55,057 bases of DNA from an uncultured SAR86 cluster bacterium (GCA_902560315.1 CACELG010000007.1:1-55057), one strand, 5' to 3'; numbered from the stretch's first letter, positions 15,915-27,382 are shown. Notes: a model not told the origin generated them from the sequence alone. Program-made: numbers and translations.

Positions 15915-17162
15915 TTGAGTAAAACAAAACTATCTAAAGAAGTTAAAGCTTGGATTTCTTATGACCTTGGAAATTCAGCATTTGCAACGACTGTCTTAGC
16001 GGCATTCTTTCCTATTTTTTATAATCAATATTGGGCATCTACATTAGATCCTGCATCATCAGCAGAGTATTTAAGTTGGACGTTAGTAATTTCAAATTTA
16101 ACTCTATTGTTTACTGCGCCCCTTATAGGCGCCATAACTGATATAAGTAAATCAACTAAATTAATGTTTATATCAATGGTTTCAATATCGATTGTTTGTG
16201 TTGGATTGCTATTTTTTTTACAAGTTGGATCATGGATGTATGCACTAGTTTTTTTTGGTATAGCAAATTATTTTTTTTCTGCCTCAAATGTTTTATATGA
16301 CAAGATTTTAGTTCAAATCACATCACCTGATTTATTTTCAAAAATTTCAGGATATGGATATGCTTGGGGTTATTTTGGGGGAGGATTACTCTTCTTAGTT
16401 AATGCCTTGATGAGTCTTTATCCAGAAATGTTTGGATTAGAGTCTCAGGCTGATGCAATTAGATGGTCATTTATAACAGTATCTGTATGGTGGACAATAT
16501 TCTTACTACCCTTATCAATTACCTACAAAGAAAGAGTTGTAATTACATCAGAAAAGGTAATTAAAGATTCTTTTAACAATTTTATAGATACCCTTAAATC
16601 TGTTTCAAAATATAAGAATGCATTTATATTTTTAATTGCTTTTTTTCTATATATTGATGGTGTTCATACTGTAATTGCACTTGCATCTACTTTTGCCTTA
16701 AATTTAGGCCTTGATACAAGCTCAATTATTATTGCTTTAATCTTAGTTCAATTTGTAGCATTTCCTTCTACGCTTATGTGGTCATTTGTTGCTGAAAAAT
16801 ATGGAGATAAGATAGTAATAAATATAACCATCGTCATCTATATAATATTAATTTTATATTCACTAAATTTATCTAATGGAGTTGAGTTTTATACTCTTGC
16901 AGGCTTAATAGGTTTCATTCAAGGTGGTATTCAAGGAAGCTCTCGAAGTTTATTTGCTAAATTAATACCAACAGACAAAGCAGGTGCATTTTTTGGATTA
17001 TTTAATACCTTTGGAAAGGCTGCAGCATTTATTGGCCCAGCACTTATAGGTATTTTCCTAGTAATATTTAAAGATACATCTTTAATGCTTTTGCCTCTAT
17101 TGGTCTTATTTGTACTAGGCATTATTGTTTTATATTTCGTAAAAACTGATGAAATTATTTAG
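15915..17162 (+). CDS. MFS transporter, UMF1 / Atg22-like
   Basis: A 415-residue protein with about 12 membrane segments. The N-terminal KAWISYDLGNSAFATTVLAAFFPIFY motif region, with its WxxYDxxNSA core, defines the UMF1/Atg22-like branch of the major facilitator superfamily. A second landmark is the GGIQGSSRSLFAKLIP loop in the C-terminal half. The start is TTG. Eukaryotic Atg22 exports amino acids from the vacuole; the bacterial substrate is not known. Confidence 0.9.
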   Translation: MSKTKLSKEVKAWISYDLGNSAFATTVLAAFFPIFYNQYWASTLDPASSAEYLSWTLVISNLTLLFTAPLIGAITDISKSTKLMFISMVSISIVCVGLLFFLQVGSWMYALVFFGIANYFFSASNVLYDKILVQITSPDLFSKISGYGYAWGYFGGGLLFLVNALMSLYPEMFGLESQADAIRWSFITVSVWWTIFLLPLSITYKERVVITSEKVIKDSFNNFIDTLKSVSKYKNAFIFLIAFFLYIDGVHTVIALASTFALNLGLDTSSIIIALILVQFVAFPSTLMWSFVAEKYGDKIVINITIVIYIILILYSLNLSNGVEFYTLAGLIGFIQGGIQGSSRSLFAKLIPTDKAGAFFGLFNTFGKAAAFIGPALIGIFLVIFKDTSLMLLPLLVLFVLGIIVLYFVKTDEII

Positions 17163-17334
17163 CACAAAATCAATAATTTTTTATAGTATTCTGGGAGCTA
17201 TAACTGCTTTTATAATCGCTCCTTTCATTAGAAGTCTTATAGATTTTTCTACTGGAATAGAGTTACTTATTACGACAGCTATAATAATTCCAATGTATGC
17301 CGTAGTTACAAGAATTTTGAAAAAATATCTTTAA
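17149..17334 (+). CDS. Small two-helix membrane protein, unknown function
   Basis: A 61-residue protein with two hydrophobic segments and a basic tail (RILKKYL). The ATG lies inside the last codons of the MFS gene (14-base overlap, different frame), and its end overlaps the convergent phosphodiesterase by four bases. Such tight packing suggests a real coupled gene, but no homologue is recognised. Confidence 0.55.
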   Translation: MKLFSTKSIIFYSILGAITAFIIAPFIRSLIDFSTGIELLITTAIIIPMYAVVTRILKKYL

Positions 17335-18065
17335 GATTTTTGAAGTGTTTCGAATAAAAGTTTAGGTTTATCAGTGATAATGCCATCTACGTTTAATTCT
17401 ATAAGATGCTCAAATGTCGCTACATCATTTATGGTCCATACCATTATTTTAAGTCCTCTTGATTTAACGTAATCAACAAACCTTTTTGTCACAACTTTAA
17501 TTCCGTAGTATTTCATTGGAATTTGTAAACAATCACCATCTATATTTCGTTTGTATAAGCCAAAACTTGAAATCAGTGCTTTAGCAACTTCATTTGGTCC
17601 CATAGAGATACATAGATCAGGAAAGCTTTTTCTTACTCTATCTAATCTACTACTGTTGAAGCTTGCTACACAAACTCTTTCAGATGAACGAGTTTTATTA
17701 ATTACATCCAAAGCAGGATTAACAACCTCATCTGTTTTGAAATCTATTTGAAAAGAGAGGTCAGGAAATTCATTTAACGCTTCTTCAAGTCTTGGTATTT
17801 TATAATCATTGAATATTTTTAGCTTATCAATTTGATCGCTGGACAAAGAATCAAATTTTGAATTTATATTTAATATTCTTTTTAGATCGTTATCATGAAA
17901 TATATAAGGGATTCCATCAGATGAAACTTGAACGTCTGTTTCTATAAATTTACAACCTAAGTTCTTCGAATAATCAAATGATTCTAAAGTATTCTCATAA
18001 GACTCTTCTGCGCCACCTCTATGGGCAAGAACTTCAAGTCCGTCATATTGAAGATAAGCTTTCAT
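17331..18065 (-). CDS. Glycerophosphodiester phosphodiesterase
   Basis: A 244-residue TIM-barrel protein with the GDPD motifs: LAHRGGAEESYENTLESF, FIETDVQVSSDGIPYIFHDNDL with catalytic Glu, Asp and His, and the C-terminal MVWTIND..DGIITDKP. There is no signal peptide, so it is a cytoplasmic (UgpQ-like) enzyme releasing glycerol-3-phosphate from deacylated phospholipids. This is a further phosphorus-scavenging function near the phosphate block, though transcribed separately. Confidence 0.93.
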   Translation of the reverse strand: MKAYLQYDGLEVLAHRGGAEESYENTLESFDYSKNLGCKFIETDVQVSSDGIPYIFHDNDLKRILNINSKFDSLSSDQIDKLKIFNDYKIPRLEEALNEFPDLSFQIDFKTDEVVNPALDVINKTRSSERVCVASFNSSRLDRVRKSFPDLCISMGPNEVAKALISSFGLYKRNIDGDCLQIPMKYYGIKVVTKRFVDYVKSRGLKIMVWTINDVATFEHLIELNVDGIITDKPKLLFETLQKS

Positions 18066-18129
18066 TCATCGATATTGTATACATTATTAATGTAAAATAT
18101 AGGCATTACATTACAAGATCAGTTCTATA

Positions 18130-18795
18130 GTGAATAAATTCGATTCTATAAGACCCTACAATGATAACGAGGTAAATGATGTACTTTCTCAGTTATCTAG
18201 TAATAGAAGATTTTTAAAAATGTTGTTCGCAACAGGAAAGTTTAATCAAATTAGATACTTCCCATTCTCTAGAAAATTACTAAGCCTTGTTCTTAAAAAT
18301 AGAATTAAAAATATAAATGACGTAAATTCATATCAAAATTTATTTGAAGGTATTGTTTCAGGTATTGTTCAACAGTCAATCAATAAATTTTCTGTTGAAG
18401 GAATCAAAAATTTAGACTCAGAAAAAGGGTATCTTTACATCTCCAATCATAGAGATATCACTTTAGATTCAGCGCTGCTCAATCTAACACTGCATCAAAA
18501 TAATTTGAAAACAACATACAACGCAGTTGGAAACAATCTATTAAGTGAAAAATGGGCTTCTGATCTCATGAGATTAAATAAAAGTTTTATTATTGATAGG
18601 AGTGATAAATCAAAAAGAGATATTTATAAAAGTTTAAATCTCGCCTCTGAATTTATATTTAATGCAATTAAAAATAAAAATGAGTCTGTATGGATTGCTC
18701 AAAAACAGGGAAGATCTAAAGATGGAAATGATTATACCGATCCATCTGTAATTAAGATGATTCATTTAAATTCAAGAAAAAAAGGTACCGGTTGA
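18130..18795 (+). CDS. PlsC-like acyltransferase, N-terminal part (frame broken at A7)
   Basis: The GTG-started frame gives 221 residues containing the acyltransferase motif region YISNHRDITLDSALL and the downstream WIAQKQGRSKDG..DPSVIKM, which resembles the glycerolipid acyltransferase group with HRDI-x-x-D. After RKK it runs into a short unrelated tail and a stop. The homologous continuation (VPVDQYLNSLNIVPVS) is present in the +1 frame directly after the run of seven A at 18777-18783. The two parts are one gene split by a one-base change or joined by slippage. Confidence 0.8.
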   Translation: MNKFDSIRPYNDNEVNDVLSQLSSNRRFLKMLFATGKFNQIRYFPFSRKLLSLVLKNRIKNINDVNSYQNLFEGIVSGIVQQSINKFSVEGIKNLDSEKGYLYISNHRDITLDSALLNLTLHQNNLKTTYNAVGNNLLSEKWASDLMRLNKSFIIDRSDKSKRDIYKSLNLASEFIFNAIKNKNESVWIAQKQGRSKDGNDYTDPSVIKMIHLNSRKKGTG

Positions 18796-19240
18796 TCAAT
18801 ATCTAAATAGCTTGAATATTGTTCCAGTTAGTATTTCATATGAAAAAGATCCTAATGACCTATTGAAAGCTAAAGAATTATATTTAACAGATTTGAATCA
18901 AAAATATACCAAAGATAGAAAAGAGGATATGGAAAGCATATCAGACGGAATTACCGGTGATAAAGGAGATGTTCATTTAAGCATTGGTAAAATAATTAAT
19001 TTTAAATCAGATTCTTATGATGATTGTTCTAATCAAATAACTAAAGCAATAAAAGATTCATACAAATTACATCCTACAAATTATGCAGCTGCGATTATTC
19101 AAGGAAAGGATAATCCAAATGACTCAAACGATTTAGATAAAATTGATGACGCTATTCAATATCTTGAAAATAGAATCAAACTGCTTCCTGAGGACATGCA
19201 ATCATATCTGCTTAATCAATATAGCAATCCAGTTTTGTAA
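18785..19240 (+). CDS. PlsC-like acyltransferase, C-terminal part (frame +1)
   Basis: From VPVDQYL onward this frame continues the acyltransferase: NIVPVSISYEKDP is the strand after the catalytic core, followed by a helical, Lys/Asp-rich tail. It has no good start of its own (TTG at 18812 is inside the domain), so separate translation is unlikely. The absence of further stops or gaps implies selection on the whole protein until recently, or a base-call error at the A run. Confidence 0.75.
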   Translation, partial: VPVDQYLNSLNIVPVSISYEKDPNDLLKAKELYLTDLNQKYTKDRKEDMESISDGITGDKGDVHLSIGKIINFKSDSYDDCSNQITKAIKDSYKLHPTNYAAAIIQGKDNPNDSNDLDKIDDAIQYLENRIKLLPEDMQSYLLNQYSNPVL

Positions 19241-19270
19241 GTTTGTAAAATTAATATATTTTTTTAGCGC

Positions 19271-19308
19271 AAAAAAAAGAGAAGAGCTATATTGAATAGC
19301 TCTTCTCT
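19271..19308 (-). terminator. Intrinsic terminator of the porin-glnK-amtB operon
   Basis: On the minus strand a perfect 13-base-pair stem (AGAGAAGAGCTAT / ATAGCTCTTCTCT, 5-base loop) is followed by eight T residues, a textbook Rho-independent terminator about 60 bases after the amtB stop. On the plus strand the same hairpin lacks a U-tract, so it serves mainly the minus-strand operon. Confidence 0.88.
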
Positions 19309-19368
19309 AGATTTAATATTATGACTTAACCTAATAGGGGGAGCACTATGCCAGCCATATTTATTAAA

Positions 19369-20601
19369 TTACTTAAACTCTGGATAGGCCTCTATACCTA
19401 TTTCAGAGACATCAAGACCCATGTCTTGTTCTTCATCAGTTGCTCTTATCGGCATTACTGTATTGATTGCTAATGTTGTTAAATAACTCATTATGAATGT
19501 AAATCCAGCAATGGCACATACACCTATTAATTGAGTAACAAAACTAGCTCCTCCAGTAAAGCTAACTGCTAGCACACCAAAAATACCAACGGTACCGTGT
19601 GCAGAAATAGCTCCAACAGGATCATCAATTCCAGATTTCTCAAGATATAAGATTGAGAAATAAACAATGACACCACCAATAGCACCAACTAATATAGCCA
19701 TGCCTCCTGATGGACTTAAAGGATCAGCAGTAATAGCCACTAAACCAGCAATCGCGCCGTTCATAGCCATTGTTACATCCATTTTTCCTGTCATTACTAA
19801 GCTGACTAAAAGTGCAGCAACTACTCCACCAGCAGCAGCCATGTTTGTATTCATGAATACTTGGCTAACAGCAATGGCACTTCCTTCACTAGCAACTGCT
19901 AACTCAGAACCACCATTAAATCCAAACCAACCTAACCATAAAATCCATACACCTAATGCTGCCATTGGAATATTAGATCCTGGCATAGGATTCACTGAAC
20001 CGTCATAACCATACTTACCTTTTCTAGGTCCTAAGATACTTACAACACCTAATGCTGCTGCTGCACCACATAAATGTACAGTTCCAGAACCAGCATAGTC
20101 AGAATATCCCATTGCGTTTAAGAATCCACCACCCCAATTCCAATAACCTTGGATAGGGTATATAAATCCTGTCAAGATAATAGCGAACACGAAAAATGGT
20201 AACAATTTCATTCTTCCAGCTACAGCCCCTGACACAATAGACATTGCAGTGGCAACAAAAACAACTTGGAAAAAGAAGTCAGCTTGTTGTGAATAATCCA
20301 TACCATATGGAATACCAATTTCTTCATTTGGTAAACCAGTTGATAATCCTAAAGATGTACCAATACTTGGAATAACACCTTCAATTAATGAACCACCAGG
20401 GTACATTAGAACAAAGCCACAAACTAAATACATAATACATGCAATAGAGTATAGGCCTAGGTTTTTAGTAACAATTTCGGATACATCTTTCTTTTGGACT
20501 AGTCCTGCTTCTAGCATGGTAAAACCAGCTGCCATCCACATAACTAATGCACCTGCCATAACGGCATAAAATGTATCTAATGCAAATTTAATTTCTTCCA
20601 T
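19369..20601 (-). CDS. amtB: Ammonium transporter AmtB
   Basis: A 410-residue polytopic Amt protein starting before the first helix (FYAVMAGALVMWMAAGFTMLEAGLV). The vestibule and pore landmarks are GTVHLCGAAAALG, with the first pore histidine, and ISAHGTVGIFG, with the second. It conducts ammonium under nitrogen shortage and is blocked by the PII protein encoded just upstream. An AAGGAG ribosome-binding sequence precedes the ATG; 14 bases separate it from glnK. Confidence 0.96.
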   Translation of the reverse strand: MEEIKFALDTFYAVMAGALVMWMAAGFTMLEAGLVQKKDVSEIVTKNLGLYSIACIMYLVCGFVLMYPGGSLIEGVIPSIGTSLGLSTGLPNEEIGIPYGMDYSQQADFFFQVVFVATAMSIVSGAVAGRMKLLPFFVFAIILTGFIYPIQGYWNWGGGFLNAMGYSDYAGSGTVHLCGAAAALGVVSILGPRKGKYGYDGSVNPMPGSNIPMAALGVWILWLGWFGFNGGSELAVASEGSAIAVSQVFMNTNMAAAGGVVAALLVSLVMTGKMDVTMAMNGAIAGLVAITADPLSPSGGMAILVGAIGGVIVYFSILYLEKSGIDDPVGAISAHGTVGIFGVLAVSFTGGASFVTQLIGVCAIAGFTFIMSYLTTLAINTVMPIRATDEEQDMGLDVSEIGIEAYPEFK

Positions 20602-20615
20602 AATATCTCCTTAAT

Positions 20616-21562
<947 letters not shown>

Positions 21563-21597
21563 TTATATCTCCTTTAAAATACTTACATAAATATATA

Positions 21598-21614
21598 TGC
21601 AATTGATGTGCCAA
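21598..21614 (-). promoter_or_regulatory. Sigma-54 (RpoN) promoter of the porin-glnK-amtB operon
   Basis: On the minus strand the 17 bases read TTGGCACATCAATTGCA. This matches the -24/-12 consensus TTGGCAC-N5-TTGCA exactly, with GG and GC ten bases apart. The predicted start of transcription is about 26 bases before the porin ATG, leaving room for its AAGGAG site. Control of glnK-amtB by NtrC and RpoN is established in other proteobacteria. No clear NtrC dyad fits in the 63 bases upstream, so the enhancer may lie inside the divergent SDR gene. Confidence 0.82.
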
Positions 21615-21677
21615 TAATTAAATTCATATTTTTTTCTTAAAAGAAGTTATAATTTTTATGAGTTAATAGGAGTATTT

Positions 21678-22448
21678 ATGGAACTTAAAGATAAAGTAGC
21701 GTTAATAACAGGTGGGGCGTCAGGCTTAGGTCAAGCTACGGTCGAGGCATTTGTTTCAAAAGGTGCAAAGGTAGTCATATTAGACATAAACGAAGAAAAA
21801 GCTAATGAAATAATTAATAACCTTGGCGAAGATAACGTTATGTTTATCTCAACGGATATTATGCAAGAAGATCCTGTTGTTAATGCTGTAAAGAGTATTA
21901 ATGAAAAATTTGGAGGCCTTCATATAGCAGTTAATTGTGCAGGAACTGGATATCCTGGAAGAATTCTTGGAAAGGAAGCTCCTCACCCTTTAGATGCTTT
22001 TAAATTTATCATCAACTTAAATCTTGTAGGAACCTTTAACGTAATGAGAATAGCTGCAGAGCTTATGGATAAAAATGAACCTGATGACAAAGGTGAGAAG
22101 GGTGTAATCATCAATACAGCTTCTATCGCAGGCATTGAAGGTCAAATTGGACAATCAGCTTATAGCGCATCAAAGGCAGGTGTTATTGGGTTAACGTTAA
22201 CAGCTGCTAGAGATTTAGCTAGACATGCGGTTAGAGTTTGTACGATTGCTCCTGGAATATTTGATACTCCTCTAATGCAGCTTGCGCCTGATAAAGTAAG
22301 AGACCCTCTCCTTGAATCTACTCAATTTCCGCATCGTTTTGGTAAACCGCACGAGTTTGCAGACTTAGCAGTGCATATAGTAGAGAACACTTATTTAAAT
22401 GGAGAAACGATAAGACTTGATTCAGGAATGCGAATGAAACCTAGATAA
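21678..22448 (+). CDS. SDR oxidoreductase, 3-hydroxyacyl-CoA dehydrogenase type 2-like
   Basis: A 256-residue short-chain dehydrogenase: cofactor loop TGGASGLG (about 11-18), NCAGTG, catalytic Ser149, Tyr162 and Lys166 (YSASK). The insert with GKEAPHPLDAFKF and the C-terminal FPHRFGKPHEFADL..GETIRLDSGMRM match the HSD17B10/type 2 3-hydroxyacyl-CoA dehydrogenase group, which oxidises short or branched 3-hydroxyacyl-CoA with NAD. AGGAG lies before the ATG. It diverges from the porin operon. Confidence 0.92.
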   Translation: MELKDKVALITGGASGLGQATVEAFVSKGAKVVILDINEEKANEIINNLGEDNVMFISTDIMQEDPVVNAVKSINEKFGGLHIAVNCAGTGYPGRILGKEAPHPLDAFKFIINLNLVGTFNVMRIAAELMDKNEPDDKGEKGVIINTASIAGIEGQIGQSAYSASKAGVIGLTLTAARDLARHAVRVCTIAPGIFDTPLMQLAPDKVRDPLLESTQFPHRFGKPHEFADLAVHIVENTYLNGETIRLDSGMRMKPR

Positions 22449-22449
22449 T

Positions 22450-22581
22450 TTACTGAACAGCTACCCAGTAAGTCATAGCAATTACAGCTACAATGATCAT
22501 AAATAGTATTACTCTTGCATCACTTTTGCTATCAAGATTTTCTTCTTCTGATTCATAATATTCATCGTAATCATCTTTCAT
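22450..22581 (-). CDS. Small acidic single-helix membrane protein (43 residues)
   Basis: The minus strand encodes 43 residues: an Asp/Glu/Tyr-rich N-terminus (MKDDYDEYYESEEENLD), a short linker with Arg, then a hydrophobic helix VILFMIIVAVIAMTYWVAVQ. A GGAG sequence sits nine bases before the ATG. It ends one base beyond the convergent SDR stop and lies just downstream of the reductase gene. Function unknown. Confidence 0.6.
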   Translation of the reverse strand: MKDDYDEYYESEEENLDSKSDARVILFMIIVAVIAMTYWVAVQ

Positions 22582-22583
22582 AA

Positions 22584-23567
22584 TTAATCTCCATGTTTTA
22601 TAACAACTCTGCCAACTTGACCGCCTTGTAAAATTTTATCAATTTCTGAACCTATATCAGCTATATCAACAGTTTTTGTTTGTTTAGAAAGGTCTAACGA
22701 CCATGAATTTGATAATAAATTCCATAATTCTTTTTTAATTTCTATGGGCGATTCAGCAGAATCGATTCCTGATAATTGAACTCCTCTTAAGATAAAAGGA
22801 AAAACAGATGTAGTAAAGGAAGCACCACCTACATTACCGCAACATGAAACAACCCCCTGATTTGAGGTCATAGAAATCATTTTTGCTAATATATCTCCAC
22901 CAACAGTATCAACACCAGATGCATAAATACCTTTATCAAGTGGTTTTGTTGGCTCTGACATATAGTCATGTCTTGAAATAATTTCAGTTGCTCCAATTTC
23001 TTTCAATAAATCACTTTCATTAGGTTTGCCTGTAATCGCATGAACTTCATAACCAAGTTTAGATAATAAACCAACGGCAACCGATCCAACTCCACCTGTT
23101 GATCCAGAGACAAGAACAGGTAAGTTATTTGAAACATTTTTATCAGTAATCTTTTTTACACATTCTGCTGCAGTTATACCTGCTGTTCCATAACACATTG
23201 CTTCAAAACTTGAAAAATTTTTTGGTGATTTAACAACCCATTCTTCAGGTAAATGAACTATTTCACCAAAACCTCCAAATTCAGCCATTCCCATTTTATA
23301 ACCTGTAGCTATTACACTATCGCCAACAGAAAAATTTTCAGATGAAGATTCAATAATTTCACCAGCAACATCAACCCCAGGAACAAAGGGATATGACCTT
23401 ACGACTCCTTTTGCCCCAGATGCAGCTAAAGCATCTTTATAATTTAATGATGAATATTTAACTTTAATGAGCACTCTTCCATCAATCAATGAAGGAATAT
23501 CTAATTCTTTTATAGAGCCTGAAAATTTACCATCATTTTCTTCAACTAAATATGCTTTATATTTCAT
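22584..23567 (-). CDS. acuI: MDR-family NADPH oxidoreductase, AcuI / YhdH type
   Basis: About 327 residues from the ATG at 23567, chosen because it lies just after the trxB stop. The medium-chain reductase fold is clear: SSLNYKDALA, FVPGVDVAGEI and GTAGITAAECV. The NADPH loop VSGSTGGVGSVAVGLL and the AITGK segment that follows resemble AcuI (acrylyl-CoA reductase) and YhdH. No zinc ligands are seen. AcuI detoxifies acryloyl-CoA formed from DMSP or 3-hydroxypropionate, which would suit a marine cell; the substrate is inferred. Confidence 0.85.
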   Translation of the reverse strand: MKYKAYLVEENDGKFSGSIKELDIPSLIDGRVLIKVKYSSLNYKDALAASGAKGVVRSYPFVPGVDVAGEIIESSSENFSVGDSVIATGYKMGMAEFGGFGEIVHLPEEWVVKSPKNFSSFEAMCYGTAGITAAECVKKITDKNVSNNLPVLVSGSTGGVGSVAVGLLSKLGYEVHAITGKPNESDLLKEIGATEIISRHDYMSEPTKPLDKGIYASGVDTVGGDILAKMISMTSNQGVVSCCGNVGGASFTTSVFPFILRGVQLSGIDSAESPIEIKKELWNLLSNSWSLDLSKQTKTVDIADIGSEIDKILQGGQVGRVVIKHGD

Positions 23568-23568
23568 A

Positions 23569-24549
<981 letters not shown>

Positions 24550-24588
24550 TTATGCCTATAATTAACAGTAATTAAAATTATTAATCAA

Positions 24589-26889
24589 ATGCCTCCATAT
24601 ATAAAAAATACTTTTCTAAATTTTTTTAGTTTTTTCTTAATAGCATTTTCTTTATATATTTTTATATCGCTTGTGTCTTACGATGTTTCAGATTCTGGTT
24701 TTTTTAATAAAAACTCTTCTACGGTTATAAATAATCTTGGAGGGCCTTTAGGCGCATCCATTTCAGATTTTTTGTATACAATAATTGGCTATGGATCATA
24801 TTTAATTCTTTTGATTGGTTGTGTATGGGCAGTTCAAATTTTATTTTATGAGGATCCTTATAACTCTAAAAACAAAGTTCTAGTTAGAGCAGCCAGTTCT
24901 ATTTTTCTCTTAACATGTATTTGTTCAATAGGTGAATTTTATTTCCAAAATAATTTTGGAGGCATTTTAGGTCTTCAGGTTTTAGTTTCTTTATCCTCAA
25001 TAATTGGAAATATAGGAGCATTAATTTTTTTAACAATATTGTTAATACCCGCTGCCTCTTTATCATTTAATTTTTCATGGATGAAGACAGTTGATCAGCT
25101 TGGAAAGATATTAATAGTTATAGGAAAATATATTTTCAATTTAATATCTAAAGTATCAAAAAATTTATTTGATGCTACATTCCTATTTTTCAAAAAGGTT
25201 AGAAAAATTGTAACGACGCTTCAAATTAATTCTGATAAAAAAATAAAAGAAACCTCTTCACCAAAAATATCAAACGAACCTCAAATTAAAGAAAAACCTA
25301 TTGACCAAAATAAAAACGATTTAAAGCAAGCCGATTTGCCTATTAAAAATGAAAGTCCACTTAAAGAGGTGCCAAAAGAAAAAATAGAAGAAAGCGATTC
25401 TGAAAAAAAAGAAAAAACAGTGATGCCAAGTACTCAATTGTTAGATAGAGCGCTTGATGATGGAAGCTCTCTGTCTGAATCAGAGTTAAATCAAATTGCT
25501 GAATTATTAGAAAATAAATTAGAAGAATTTGGAATTGAAGCAACTGTTGAATCAGTTCTTCCTGGTCCAGTTGTTACACGTTTTGAAATTCAACCAGCAC
25601 CAGGAACTAAAGCAAGCAAAATAACTAATATTGCCCAAGATATCGCAAGATCTCTTTCTGTAAGTAGTGTTAGGGTTGTTGAGGTTATTGAAGGAAAATC
25701 ATTTGTTGGGATTGAGATTCCAAACAACAACAGAAAAATGGTGAGATTAACAGAGATACTCTCTTCTAAAGCATTTAAATCCTCGCCTTCAAATTTAAGC
25801 CTTGCACTTGGCCAAGACATTTCAGGTAATCCAGTAGTAGTTGATTTATCAAAAATGCCACATTTACTTGTTGCTGGTACAACTGGGTCGGGAAAATCAG
25901 TTGGTTTAAATGCAATGTTGCTGAGTTTATTATTTAAATCTGATCCTGAGGAAGTGAGATTAATCTTGGTTGATCCAAAAATGCTTGAATTAGCAGTTTA
26001 TGATGGAATTCCTCATTTATTGACGCCAGTCATTACAGACATGACTGATGCATCAAATGGCTTAAGGTGGTGTGTTGCTGAAATGGATAGAAGATATAAA
26101 TTAATGTCTATGATGGGAGTTAGAAATTTAGCTGGCTTTAATAAAAAAATACAAGAAGCAGAAAAAAATGGAAAACAAATATTAAATCCTTTAAAAGAAG
26201 ATGAAGAAGAATACTTAGAAGCTCTTCCATCTATAGTAGTTGTTGTTGACGAATTTGCTGACATGATGATGTTGGTTGGAAAGAAGGTTGAGCATCTAAT
26301 TGCGAGAATCGCACAGAAAGCCAGAGCAGCTGGAATACATCTTATTTTAGCAACTCAAAGGCCATCAGTTGATGTTATTACTGGTTTAATAAAAGCAAAT
26401 ATACCCACTCGAATAGGTTTTCAAGTTTCTACGAAAATTGATTCTAGAACTATTCTTGATCAAGGCGGGGCAGAGCAGCTTTTAGGATATGGCGATATGT
26501 TGTATCTTCCTCCAGGTGTTGGGGTGCCAGTTAGAGTTCATGGTGCATTTGTAGGTGATGATGAAGTGCATAGAGTTGTAAATGACTGGAAATCAAGAGC
26601 AGAGCCAAACTATGTCGAAGAAATTATTTCAGCGACTCAAGATACTGGTCCTATCCCTGGCTGGACTGGAGTAGATACAGGATCATCTGATGAACAGGAT
26701 GAGTTATATGATGAAGCGGTAAATTTTGTTATTGAATCAAGAAGAGCTTCAATATCTGCTGTGCAACGAAAACTAAGAATAGGATATAACAGGGCAGCTC
26801 GACTAATTGAAACGATGGAAGAGGCAGGACTTGTCTCTGAAATGAGCTCAAATGGATCAAGAGAAGTTTTAGTTCCTAAAAGAGATTAA
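24589..26889 (+). CDS. ftsK: DNA translocase FtsK
   Basis: A 766-residue protein: four N-terminal membrane helices (first ~165 residues), a Lys/Pro-rich linker of about 90 residues that is short compared with E. coli, then the motor domain with Walker A GTTGSGKS (about 430-437) and Walker B in [14 protein letters not shown]-terminal winged-helix gamma domain reads KOPS ([21 protein letters not shown]). It links division to chromosome dimer resolution. lolA follows one base after the stop. Confidence 0.96.
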   Translation: MPPYIKNTFLNFFSFFLIAFSLYIFISLVSYDVSDSGFFNKNSSTVINNLGGPLGASISDFLYTIIGYGSYLILLIGCVWAVQILFYEDPYNSKNKVLVRAASSIFLLTCICSIGEFYFQNNFGGILGLQVLVSLSSIIGNIGALIFLTILLIPAASLSFNFSWMKTVDQLGKILIVIGKYIFNLISKVSKNLFDATFLFFKKVRKIVTTLQINSDKKIKETSSPKISNEPQIKEKPIDQNKNDLKQADLPIKNESPLKEVPKEKIEESDSEKKEKTVMPSTQLLDRALDDGSSLSESELNQIAELLENKLEEFGIEATVESVLPGPVVTRFEIQPAPGTKASKITNIAQDIARSLSVSSVRVVEVIEGKSFVGIEIPNNNRKMVRLTEILSSKAFKSSPSNLSLALGQDISGNPVVVDLSKMPHLLVAGTTGSGKSVGLNAMLLSLLFKSDPEEVRLILVDPKMLELAVYDGIPHLLTPVITDMTDASNGLRWCVAEMDRRYKLMSMMGVRNLAGFNKKIQEAEKNGKQILNPLKEDEEEYLEALPSIVVVVDEFADMMMLVGKKVEHLIARIAQKARAAGIHLILATQRPSVDVITGLIKANIPTRIGFQVSTKIDSRTILDQGGAEQLLGYGDMLYLPPGVGVPVRVHGAFVGDDEVHRVVNDWKSRAEPNYVEEIISATQDTGPIPGWTGVDTGSSDEQDELYDEAVNFVIESRRASISAVQRKLRIGYNRAARLIETMEEAGLVSEMSSNGSREVLVPKRD

Positions 26890-26890
26890 A

Positions 26891-27382
26891 TTGAAATTAA
26901 TATTTATTAATTTACTGTTAGTTTTTAATGTAACAATTTCATCTAATTCTGCTGAGTCTCTTAATATTTTTTTTAAAAATGACCTCTCTTTTATTCAAAC
27001 AAGTCTAAACACAATTAACAATAACTTTGATACCTCTTCAGGAAATATCTATAGAGATAAAGATAATTCTATAAAGATTGAAGTATATGAACCTTTTAAG
27101 GAAACATATTCAATAGACAATCAAGGTATTAAAATTCATGACTTAGAATTCGATCAAGTTAGGATAATTGATAAAGAAGACATTAATAACAATATCTTAG
27201 AATTTTTATATAACGGTTTTTCTGAAGAAAAATTAAATATTGAAAACTTTAAAAATTCAGATTTTAAAATAGTTCATAATGAAAGCCCTTATTATTTTAA
27301 ATTTATAGATAAAAATACACTTCAAATAAAATACAAAGATAATATGGGCATTGAAAATTTAATTAAGTTTTTTAAAAAATAA
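26891..27382 (+). CDS. lolA: Divergent outer-membrane lipoprotein carrier LolA
   Basis: A 163-residue protein with a signal peptide (MKLIFINLLLVFNVTISSNSA) and a beta-rich body. Sequence similarity to LolA is weak, but position between ftsK and crcB/serS is the conserved lolA slot of gammaproteobacteria, and the length is close to the usual 180-200. It would carry lipoproteins across the periplasm. The start is TTG right after the ftsK stop (TAA-A-TTG). It overlaps crcB by one base. Confidence 0.7.
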   Translation: MKLIFINLLLVFNVTISSNSAESLNIFFKNDLSFIQTSLNTINNNFDTSSGNIYRDKDNSIKIEVYEPFKETYSIDNQGIKIHDLEFDQVRIIDKEDINNNILEFLYNGFSEEKLNIENFKNSDFKIVHNESPYYFKFIDKNTLQIKYKDNMGIENLIKFFKK

